Shown in pieces: positions 22,592 to 34,500 of a DNA stretch of 64,000 bases (its first letter is position 1; each line of letters starts with the position of its first letter). The notes beneath the pieces are model-generated. The model saw nothing but the letters and a program-made list of their open reading frames with translations. It ran no database searches and was not told where the DNA came from. This DNA comes from Mesorhabditis belari (lineage: Eukaryota; Nematoda; Chromadorea; Rhabditida; Rhabditidae). Position numbers and translations under genes: made by a program. The stretch lies in assembly GCA_958450365.1 (NCBI GenBank), contig CAUEEP010000862.1, positions 248,001 to 312,000 of the forward strand, in the 5' to 3' direction.

Positions 22592-25500
22592 ATGGCCAAG
22601 GAATACAAATCGTCCATTCCCGCGATTCTTCTCCAAGGGACACTCTTCGATAAATATGATGATGTAAGTGGGAAAGGGAAATGAGTATAAATGGTATTAA
22701 ATAGTCAAACAAAAGGCTTTGCTATTTGGCTATACCCCGCCACTTTCTCATTTTGGTTTTAAGCCATAACAAGTAGAAAAACTCTAAAGTACGATCTGTT
22801 TACCGGTAAGCAAAGTAAAGCAAAGGGAAACTGTCGTGAAAATGCAAAAAGAATAACAAGTTAATAAGGCAAACACTGTATATTAAATACATAAAGTTGT
22901 GCTGCAAACTTAAATTCATTTAAAAGATCAGAAATTTGTTTTAGGAAAGTACGTGTCTCGAGTTGAACGCCCTAGTGAAGGTGGATGAATATGATGAATA
23001 TGGTTTCTATCTTTATTGGATGGTCGACGGGAAAGATGCTTTTGTGCTCGATTTGGCTCAGGTTTGTGCTTAAACCAGAAATCTAACTATTTTACTTACA
23101 AATTGACATTCTATTAGGTTTTCGGGTTTTGAATGCAAATTTTTTTGAAAAAATATACAAAATATACAAGAAAACAAAGCAAGAGCAGCAGGAGAATATT
23201 AAAGTTAGTACGGTTTGTACCATTAGAAAGGTAAATCTGTGTTCTACATTGAGCTTTTTGGCGATTTTGAAAAGCTTCTGTTTTGGGGATTTTTCGGGGG
23301 TGCAAAGACAGGTAGTCAGCATCGCCAAAAATCGAAACTCGTTGACAACTACCTATTTTGTGAAATTGATTTGGAATGCTTTTTTACTCAAACTTTTGGC
23401 CAATGCTTTTTGCATATGTCAGCAAATTTTCAGCCAAATCCGTTCAGCCGTTTTTTCAGAATGTTTGTTTGAAGAAAGCATTAAAATAAAGGTATTGCTC
23501 ATTTGGGAGACTTTTCGAACAAATTTGAAACATTTGGAAAAAAGGATGGGACGGATTTCACTGAAAATTTGACTGAAAATGTAGAAATGCTTGGTCTTTC
23601 ATTTGAGTCAAAAATGAATGCTAACTTTCTATCGAAAAAGTTATCAGCTAAACGATTTTTAACAATTTTGACTACCTATCTTTGATCCCTCGAAAAATCC
23701 CCAAAACAGAAGCTTTTCAAAATCGCCAAAAAGCTCAATGTAGAACACAGATTTACCTTTCTAATGATACAAACCGGAATAATTTTAATAACTTCGTTCT
23801 CTTGGAAAAAATAGATTCAAATTTAAGGGGCTGATAGGTTGAGAGATTCAGTTAATCAATAGAGCACAGCTACCATTAGGATTCAAAATTCGAAGCACAA
23901 GGAGCTGGCAAATTAGTATTTTCCGAGTTTTACCAAACTTAAAAGTATTCAGTTAATATTGCAAATTGACTATTTTGATAAAAATACGAACAATAAGAAG
24001 AATGAGAACATCAAGAACCCATCTAATCAAGCGCTAGCCAATTACTCCAGATGGCACTCTGGAGCACTGATGAACTTGTTTCTTTCTTATTGTTAGAACA
24101 GCGATGGATTGAATCTGTCAACTGAATCTTTATTCACAAACAAAAAGATATTCAGGTGTGGGAAGCCCGACCGGCCGGTCAACCAAAAGATGGCCGCGTT
24201 GCTTTCGAGTTGGATCAAAGGGGTCCGCCAAAGGAAACTCTTGAGGATCGAACCGTTTGGATCACCTATGGACAGGTGGAAAGTCATATTTGTAATAAAA
24301 TATATCGTCAAAAAAAGAGAAATGATAAAGGTTCACTTCTATCTCACAGTCAGGAAAAATGAATTCATAAAAGCTTGTTTCGGGAGTGGGACAAATGCGA
24401 CCTTTTTTTGCGCACCCGGACATTTGGGCACCTTTTTTTCCGCACTTAGTCCATTGGCGCACCTTTTTTCGCGTTTTAAAAAACTCTAAAAGCTAATATT
24501 AACCAATTTCTATTCCAAAAGTTGTTTTTCTAGGTAATTTTAGGGCGTAGAATCTAAATTTTGGCATATCAGAGCTTGTGGAAGCGAACGGACAGAGTTA
24601 TACAAAGAGAAAAATCAGCAATTTTCTGTAGTTTGACCTAGCCGTTTTGTCTTTCAAATTGGTTCCACACGCTCTGTTATGTCAAAATTTGAATTCGACA
24701 CCCTCAAATTACCTAGAAAACAACTTTTGGAATAGAAATTGAATAATATTAGCTCTTAGAGCTTTTTTAAAACGCGAAAAAAGGTGCGCTAATGGGCTAA
24801 GTGCGGAAAAAAGGTCGCATTTGTCCCGCTCCCCTTGTTTCAAGTTGAACATGATGACCCTATGAAATAATTTTAATCATTTTCTAATAATTCCCTAATA
24901 ATTTTCTCTTTCCAATAGTAAAGTATTATCCCTACTGTAATCAAAATTTGTAACTTAGGTACTTGAAAGTACAGGTTCCAATTTGTTCGCAAATTTTTAT
25001 TTGTCTAGGATCTCGTAAACGCGCAATCGATCTACCTGGTCGCACAAGATGTCGACACGGCAAAGGTTTTTTCAAGTTATCCAGCTTCTTATGTTTATGA
25101 TGTTAATTAATCGGAATATCACATTTTCAAAAAAATTCAGGATCAAAATCATTTCAGATTTGGCGAACTGGTGTCAACGACATTTTGGCACGGCTGAAGA
25201 TCAAGCACGCCTGCTCGACGACAAGCTTAAAGAAATAGTGAGTGATTCAAAGTGTACGGCTACAGTTAGATGATTAACTCCTGAGCCGATGCCTCACTGA
25301 TATCTAAAATCAAAACCAAGTATAAAGCTAAAAATTTTTAGTATAAGCTTGGCTTGAAAAGATTTTAAGGCATTTTGAAAACAAAATAAATGGAAGAAAC
25401 CATGGAGCTTGAAGAGCAATTAGTACTTGAATCTATTCATTTTGGGTTGCTTATTTAGAAACTTATCTTTTTCTAGCAATTCAATAAACCAAACTTTTCA

Positions 25501-28500
25501 GCTGGCGATTCCTTTGTCTTTCACTGAACGATCGCCGAAAAATCCCCATCAAGAACATCATTAGACTTTTCGCGTCGGGGAAACCCGAGAAAATGGTGCA
25601 CAAATGTTTATGCGATTTGGGACTCGGCGGAGATAAGGTTTGACAGAAAAATTAGAAAAATTTTGAAATTAAGCTTTTTAAAACTATTTATCAAAGACGA
25701 ATCAGAAATTAAACCTGTTCATTGTTGCCAGAAACTGACCAGGAAACCCTTTGAAGTTACATTTCAGGAGCGATCTGATTCCGAGGTGCAAACACCCCCT
25801 GGTTAAGGATATCCCCAAACTGCTTTCAAATTCTACTTATTTTAAGCCGTTTTCGAGATATAAGCCTTCAAAGTTTCGGCCAAATTCGTCAAACCGCAAG
25901 CTAGCCTACTTAAGGCGTTTGCACGGGCCAAATGGCCTAATGGCCAATCAGTAGCCTAGTGGATAGTGTGCTAGCACTCCGGACTTTTTGTCCCTGGTTC
26001 GGATCCACTGTCGATCAGACTCACGAGCAACATGGTTCTCTGTCACGACTGTAGGCTTAAGTATGCTAGCTTGTTGTTGGCCGAAACTTTAAAGGCTTTT
26101 ATCTCGAAAACGGCTTAGGATAAGTAGAATTAAGTAGAAGCACTTTCGGGATGTCCTTAAGCAGTCTTAGGGAGTGTTCGCACCTCGGATCAGATTGCTC
26201 CTGAAATGTAACTTCAAGGAGTTCCCTGCTTAGAAACTCTAAACAGAAAACTTGTGCTTGTTTTTATTTTGAGCTGTTGTTGTATGGTGAATTTTGGTTG
26301 TTCCTGGCTACCGTAAACGCGGAAAATTGTTGTTAGTGAAAATTCAGCATTTCTACAGCGCGTCAAAACTTTAAAAACCATTGTTGTTTGGTGCAGAATG
26401 GACCTTGCGCATGTACTTTGTGCTTAAAAATGGAAACCTACCCCCTTCTGGTGGACTGAAATCTTTCATTTTCTCATGAAACAAAGCTATCTCTACAAAA
26501 AACACAGAGAATTCAGTGCACCAGACGGGGTGTGTTTCCATTTTTGAGCACAAAGTATATCAATGATGACTGTCGTGATTTCGTGGTCGTGTTTTTCAGT
26601 ACATAATCCCGGTGCTCAAGAAAGGAGTTGGCGCCAAAATGCGAACCTTCTACAAATGTCGATCGGGGAGGAAAAGAAAGGTTTCACTTTTAGCAACTTC
26701 GAAGAGATTACATTGAATTTAATCCATGAGTCAATTTTCTTTGCTTTTAGAAATCGAAAGCGGTTCGTGCTTGTTTTGTCGTAATTTTTCCCTAAACCAA
26801 AAAAACACTTTCGGTTTCCAAAATTACTTTGCATGACCAGATTTGTTGTGGTGGACTGGCTTTGCTTTAGTTTTATCCGAAACGGAAAATTTTTAACACG
26901 ATTCATCACAAGGGTTTATTCATTAACAAATCTCAAAAGATACTGTAAAATTTTAGACATTTGGCTGACTACAGTAACCGAAGCCCGTATGCTACGCTCC
27001 GGGAAAAGCTACGGCGGTGTCTCTGATCTTGTCGGTAAAGCGTCCATAGTTTTCCCGCGGAACTTAAATTTTTTCCAGAAAGTTTTCGGTAAAACTTTTC
27101 ACCGGAATTTTCCGAGGAAAAGTCCACTCCACGTGAAAACTATGGACGTTTTAGCGAAAAGATCAAAGGTACCGCCGTAAAGTTCAAAGACGCCGCCGCG
27201 GAACTTTTCCCAGAGCGTAGCATACGCATAGCATAGGGGCTCGGAAAAAGCTAATATCTTTTCGATTTTACAATGAACTCTAAAGATATGCATTCTTACT
27301 ATAGCCAGGCCAAAGGCTGAGAGTTTACTTTATCTTCAAACTTAATTTGGAATTTTTTTCTTATTTTCAGGAGCGAGAAGAGCTGGATGTCGAGCTGTTC
27401 ACTTTTGAGAAATTCCTCCGACTGTACCACAAGATTTGCCCGAGAACCGATGTGCAAGAGTTGTTCGTGAAATTGTGAGTTTAAAAATATATTCACTAGC
27501 TAGTAGCTTCTATGTTATGTTCAATTTTAAAACCTTTAATCTTCGAAACCTATTTTTACCTAGAAGAGTCATTTCACAAAGAGTTTTATTCAATTTTTCG
27601 ACCAAATCTGGTCAAATCAAACACAACTCTCGTTTTGTTCAGCACTTTAGTACCTTAATGAAAGGTTTATCTTAAAACTATCGAAAATACGCTCTTTTTA
27701 TTGATTAATCAAGTTTCAAACAGTAATTTATCAAAAACATTACAAAAGAAATGCATTTTTTCATTCTTAAAGAAACTTATGCAAAAACTATAATTTGTTT
27801 AGTAATTTAGTGATTCTAATGCAAAAACATTATTCTGTTAAAAGGTTTAAAAATCGGACGCAACATATACATTTTGAACAGTAGCTAATAAATTTTCGAT
27901 TATGCCGTTCTTACAATGACAAGTCAAGGATCACAGCTGAAGTTCCTTTTGCAGATCCGGTCAAAAGGAATATCTCACCCGTGATCGTCTCATCCATTTC
28001 CTCAACGATGAGCAACGAGACCCGCGTTTGAACGAGATTTTGTTCCCGTTTTTCGACAACGAGCGAGCACAGAACATGATTAGGAAATTTGAGACTGATG
28101 AAACGTATATCCTAAACGGTTTGCGATATTTAACCCTTCATTGATGCTAAACGTATGTATTGATCAAAATAGCAACAGAAAGACAGCTCCATTTAAAACT
28201 TTTAAAATGATGAGATCTTGTGACAAATGTTTATCACATTAGAATTTCATTTTCAGGCAAAATATCGGGCGAAGCTTTCCTTCGTTTTCTCCTTTCCGAC
28301 GATAACGCGCCCGTGTTTTTGGATCGGATAGAGCAACATCAGGATATGGATCAACCATTATGCCATTATTTTATCAATAGGTAAGAATTATGGGTTCTTG
28401 TAAAGTTTACGACGTTTTTGAGGACTTTGTTCAGCATCAGCATCATGCTATATTTTTAGTTCACACAATACTTACTTAACGGGTCGACAATACGGTGGAA

Positions 28501-31500
28501 AATCCTCGGCGGAGATTTATAGACAGGTTCGTTTCTCAAGCTCGACCAATTCTCATTTTAATCTCAACTTGAGAGAATTCTTGACTTTTACAACAAAATA
28601 ATTTATTTAAAAAACACATTACCATTTTACAACAATTCATTCGTTTAGGTGTTACTTTCGGGTTGCCGGTGCATCGAGTTGGACTGTTGGGATGGGACAG
28701 GCGAGAATAAAGTTTGTTTGAGAAATTTGTAAAGCGTAAATAAATTAGAGTAAATTTTGAAACAAAATTAAACTGTACGCTTTACTCAAACGATTTAACA
28801 TAGCGCTTGGGCTAAACTAACTGCGGTTATGGCTCGCGTCTTTAGAGTTATTTGTTTGTATTAGGTTGGCCCATAAGTCTAGGTAGCAGTTTTTTTTAAA
28901 ATTTATTCACAACCAAACAAGTAGTTTACTAGAAACGGTTTCCGTTATTTTGGATAACCTTCGCCCATTTTGTTAGAAGCTGATGTCCCGGTGGAAGATC
29001 TGGGGTAGTCTTTGAATAAAAAATCAATTAAAAAAATAGAAGAAACATTGGAGTCTGTTTTGAAAGAGGACTGATAAGCCGACTTTTTGGATGTAAACAG
29101 AACGGGGAAAGTCGGGCGCATAAACAATTATTTCGAAAGAACAAAGCGTTACCAAGACTTATGGGCCACTCTAATAGCTCTTAGTTTTGAAACTTACTTT
29201 TTAACGGCAAAACCATTTAAAAAATTCGAAAAAATACTTTTGCAAAAAGGATACAAGCATCAGGAACAAATAGTAGGCTCTTGACAATAGTAAACTAACA
29301 TCACAATTATCGTTTTTGCTGAATCCAAATTTCCAGGGAGAGCCGATCATCACGCATGGAAAAGCAATGTGCACTGATGTTTTCTTTAAGGTAAATGGGT
29401 CAACGATTAAAAAAATGGAGAAAATTGGTAGAAGTTGAACAAAATTTAAATTAGAGTAAAAGTTCTTCAGCTGTTCAGAAAGTCTTTTAGTCCTTTTTCG
29501 TACTTCGACTAAAAAACAAATTCACCAATTAACCTATGATTTGCTCTAAATAAAAAGTGTTTATGGTTCAATTTCTCATCTTTTAAAGTCAATTTGGGCT
29601 CACGTTCAAGCAAATTCGAGAGTGGAGACGTGTTTTTCGTAAAAAAGCTATCAAAACCTCTATGAAGGCTAAATCAATTTCTCTGCAAATTTGGCTACAT
29701 ACCTAACTTTTTATGCTCTAAATAATTCGCCTTTCTAATGAAACTAAAAAAATGTTCAATTGGTGCATTTGTTGGTTGTATGAAAGTCTTTGAATAAAAA
29801 AACAATTAAAAAATCAATTTCTTTTCATACAAAAGTATGAAAAGAAACGAAAAGACTTTCTGGATAGCCTAATAGAAACGGTGAAAAACCATTAATCGTT
29901 AACAGAGCTTTGAAGTTGCTAAACTTGAAACAAGCAAATTCTGATGATAAATTCTTGAATTAATGAATAAAAATTAACCAAAAACCAATTTTTAAGCTAA
30001 GTTCAATCTTACCCCATTTCCAGGATGTGCTCCATCAAATCCGTGACACGGCTTTTATGCGATCGGATTTCCCGGTGATTCTCTCTTTTGAGAATCACTG
30101 CTCAAAGTCGAATCAACTTAAAATGGCCAAATATTGTATGGAAATCTTTGGCGATATGCTACTCACAAAAGCGTTCGACGATTTTGCGGTCAGTTTGCAA
30201 TTTTTCAAAGTAGGACAAATTTTTGGAGGTACAGAAATAATTTGAGGGTGTTTTATACCTAGGACAAAATTCTAGATTCGTAACTTTCAACGTATATTTT
30301 TAGTTGGAACCGGCAGTGACTCTCCCATCGCCAAATCGATTAAAACGAAAGATTCTCATCAAAAATAAGCGCTTGAAACCCGAGATCGAGAAACATCAGT
30401 TGGAGCAATTCTTGAGGTGAAAATATTAAATTCTTTGGAAAAAGCTGATTGAAAAGTCGCTCTATTAGTATCGAGAATTTGCTCTTTATAAGTTAACCCC
30501 TTACAAAACTAAATTCTTTTTTGAAGTGTCCTTTTAACATTTGTTCTTATAATTGTACCTGTTAAACCTGAACGGCTCACTAAAAAAAACTTGTAATTCA
30601 TTAAGTGCCGCTTGTTTTGAAAGCAGCCAATATTAAGAGTTATGTGAATGTGTGGTTATTCTACATGAATATCCTCAATCTGACAACCACTAATCAACTG
30701 TGAAGTCGAATAAGTTGAAACACGGTTTGCCTCATCTGTTGATAACTGCTTTTAAAACAAGCAGCCGAATCATTTGAAACTTGATCCATTTGGCTAGATG
30801 TAAGTGATTTTTGAATTGTTTGAAAACAGCAAAACTAAACAGAAGCAAACTTAATTTTCCAACGTTTGCGGAACTTTTTTGAACCGATTCTCTTCGGAAA
30901 AATCGGAACACAGCTTGAGCTTTGAGCTAAGCCAAAAAATAAAACATTGTGGAAAATAAGAATAATTACATATTTGCTGTATTTTCCGTCGCTGCTAGTT
31001 CAGTGGTAGAATATAGACTCGAAACTGATTTATTTGCACAAAGAGATCTTATAGAGAAAAGGGAAGAGATTTAGACACATAAAGCACAATATAAGCTAGA
31101 GATTATGCAGCCAAAGAAATATCAGAAATCCACCCTATAGATTTCTGTACAAACATAGACTTAATTTTCTGTTTCCTGGACTTTTTAAAACCGATTTTCT
31201 TTCAGAGAAGGCAAATTGGATGAGGATGAAGAGATCAATGAGACGCCCGATGTCGTCGGTGAAGACGCCGTTTCACCACGTTGGTTTTAAATTTTACACA
31301 CAAAACTTAAAGCTCAAACTTTTAGATAAATCATAAAGTTAAAAGAAAAGAGGACTTTAAGCACTAACCCGGGACGAAAAATATATAAATTTCAAATTGC
31401 GCTCAGGCTTTCAGCAGATTCTTTTTTTGCTCGCTTTGATTTTTAAATTTAATTTATTTTTTGAATTTTTCGTGTCGACTGATCAACATGGTTTTTGGCT

Positions 31501-34500
31501 TGATTTTTTGCGATTTTCGGGTTCAACTAAACAAAATTCTTTTTGCAAAAAAAGCATGTTTCAAAAGATTTTTTCCAAGTTTCAAAGCAAAACCTTTTTT
31601 TAGGTGGGCTGTTTGTTTTTTAATGGAAATTCTCTCTCTTTTTGAAAGCACCAAGAGTTTTTTCCCTTCCCACTCACCTTTTTTCCGACACTCAATTAGA
31701 CTGTATTCCTTTTGGCTGAAGTGTTTTCTAGAAGTTGCGATGGAAACCTTTTGCATTTATAGTTAAAAATCTAAAATAGGTAATTAGACGCAGTACGACT
31801 TTTTTTTACGGAGTACGGTAACTGGTAGTAGTGTCGCTCTTCCTGACGGGATACGGTAACCGCTGAGCCTCGGAGTACAGTACCACTTTTCCTCCGCGCA
31901 CCTTTTAGAATCCACTTGCTGTCAACAAAGAATACACTCTTCACCCAATCGTTCGTGCAAGATCGATTTCTCTACAAATTCACCCCAAAAAATTTTCTAC
32001 ATCTATCAAAATTTCAATTTTCCCTTAGTCAAAGGTGAAGTTTGATCAAAAATCGAAAAAAGCAAAAGAATAATTGTCAAAAATGTCCCGTCTCAAAGCA
32101 AAGTCCCGAGTTTAGCTTTATCTTTGGTGGAATGGGGGATGAACTGAAAAATTCCTCTGCTCATTGAGTCTGGAAAAAAGTCCGAATTTGAAGTCAAAGA
32201 TTTAGAAACTTGTTTTTATCACTTTTATCTTGAATCAGTTCATTTCCTTATTCGAGTAGCTAAAAAGTGACGCTTAGACCTGCTTTTACACAAAATCATC
32301 AAAAGTCATTTCAAAGTCTTCAGTGTTGATTGGGGCAAATCATTCGTAAGAACCAATTGCTAGGCAAATCAAAGTTTCAAACTTGTCTACCTTGTCCAAC
32401 CGAGCAGCAAGTTTAGTTTAGGTGCCAATTTTACTGAAAATTTCACTGCTAAAGGCTAATCAAACCGAAATTTCATTTGTATTACAACTTTTTCAAAGTT
32501 TTATCACGTTTAACTGTAAGAACAAGCTTTATAACGGAATATTTTTGAACTTAAAAATTTTTACAAGATATCTTATCAAATGATTTGTCCCCAGTCCCCG
32601 AAAACAGCCCACACTAGAGTGATCCTCCCAAAAAACGACTGGAATTCCACAAATAGGGTGTACGGGCGATGACGACACATCGGACGACGACGATCCCTCT
32701 GTCTCATCATCGGCGAACAGCCGCTCAATCACCGCCCATCCGTCAATTCCACCGTTATCCCTCCATTCGTCAATGATGCGTCCGCCGAGTGGCTCGGTTC
32801 ACGGGAAATCCCCGAGATTCTCATTGAGGGGAACGATTTCGAGGAAAACCCTCCCCTCAACCCCATCATTTCCATCGACTTCCACATCCTCCGGTGGACC
32901 GCCATTAGTTGGTGAGTAGTTGGGTGGAAGTGGGAAAAGAATTGTGATGGAGAATGGAATGGTTTTGAAAAGGCAAATCTGTAGAAATCTCTGTGAGTGC
33001 GTTTTTCTCAGTCCATTTTATTGTCCAAGATGAATTACTGCCACTGTAGTACTGTCAAAATACTGTAGAAACCCAAATGCGTCCCTCTCGTTTTCTAAAG
33101 CGTATCAAACTTTTTCAATTACCGTAATCTTGGCCAGTTTTTATGCCATCTATCTACTTTTGTTCTGCTTCTTGAGAAATCATGAAGGAGACGTCAATAT
33201 AAAAAAAGATGGATTGGATAAAAACTTGAAGCAGGATTGGGAATTGGTATGTTTTGTTAGAAAACCATTAGTTGAGTGACAAACGAGAACACAGCGGAAA
33301 CACACTCTACTTCTAGCAAATTAGTCTTTTCAAAACCGTTCCCTCGATCTAATTTCCCCATAAATGTCACGCAATAATACAAGTAGCTTCGAAAATTCCT
33401 ATGTTCCAAATCAAATCGAGAAATGATTTGATTTTTGCATGATTTGCACCGGCAAGCCTTCTGTTTTTTGCGCATGTGCACGGTTTGAGAATGGTATGAC
33501 AAAAAAGTTGGAATGCTTTTCTAATCGAAGCTTTAACAATCAAAACCAATTTTTAAGAAAATATAAAAGTTATGTTTCAAGTTTTATGGGTCTATCGGCA
33601 ATATCAGCAATTTAACCATAGCTTGATACGTTAAGACGTTGAGAATTTGACAAACTTTTCAATAGCAAAGCAATAGTTGATCGTAAACACATGTCTGTGT
33701 ACTTTGTGACAAAACATCCAAACGCAAACTTTCTGGCGCGCTCAACTCGTCGCTTTTCTTGGTATCGCAAGGAAAAGAAAGAATCGAGTGCGCCAGAAAG
33801 GGTGCGTCTACAAGATTGAACACAAAGTACACCTAGCGCAATGCATCTAGTAATTTAAAGCTTACCAAAACAAGATATTCAACTGTTGCTTGTCAAGTTT
33901 AAATTGAGTCCATACTCGAACATTACCAAAAGTTAGCTTGCCAATTAGTCTTGCTCAGTTTGAAAGAATTTTAAAAACTGGGAAATCCTTTAAAAACCTA
34001 TAGATGATAAAAATCAAAACAAAAATCTTAAAAACCAAAATATCCTTGTGTTTCTTATGACTATCGCTGAGTGTGGCGTTTTTCCATTTGTAGCTGGAGA
34101 TCAACGCGCACACCCGGAAAGAGATCCTCACGGCACATCCTCCTCCTCGACCACCACAAACCAGCTGACCGTGCAGTCCTCTTCATCTTCTTCTCATCAT
34201 CAATCTTCTCATCTCTCCACATCCACTTCGGGCACTTGTCTCAGCCCTCCCTCTGTCGTCTCACATCCAGGTGAAACACCGCCCAAATCAGTGAAGGGTG
34301 TTCCTGCCCACATCCGCGCGAAAATGCATTCTCTGACGAAAACTAAAAGCTTAATGGACCCAGAAAAATGTGGAGGTGTCGTACCCGGAGATGAGCCATT
34401 TTGCAGTTAATTGCCAAAACTGTAGTAAAATTATTTAAAACCCTAAAAATAGTTTTTGATAATTAAACAAAAAGCAGAAAGAGTGGGCAGTGAAGGGATT

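Larger units (their letters stand above)
22592..27474 (+). other. egl-8: egl-8 exons 1-7: N-terminal PH-like and first EF-hand region
   Basis: Encodes about residues 1-229. Recognisable segments are ALFDK-type start motif ([12 protein letters not shown]), [42 protein letters not shown] and the EF-hand lead [18 protein letters not shown]. These are typical of the PLC-beta PH domain and EF-hand array. The introns carry foldback repeats at 23211-23777, 24381-24834, 25731-26245, 26411-26560 and 26983-27240. Confidence 0.85.
27955..31258 (+). other. egl-8: egl-8 exons 8-15: EF hands 3-4 and catalytic X domain
   Basis: EF region: [21 protein letters not shown] domain: [92 protein letters not shown] and [20 protein letters not shown]. 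The two catalytic histidines and the calcium-binding Glu/Asp are present. Exon 15 can end at G 31258 (GTGAAG donor) or at C 31279 (GTTGGT donor). Both are phase 1. Reading on past both meets TAA at 31288-31290. Confidence 0.9.
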
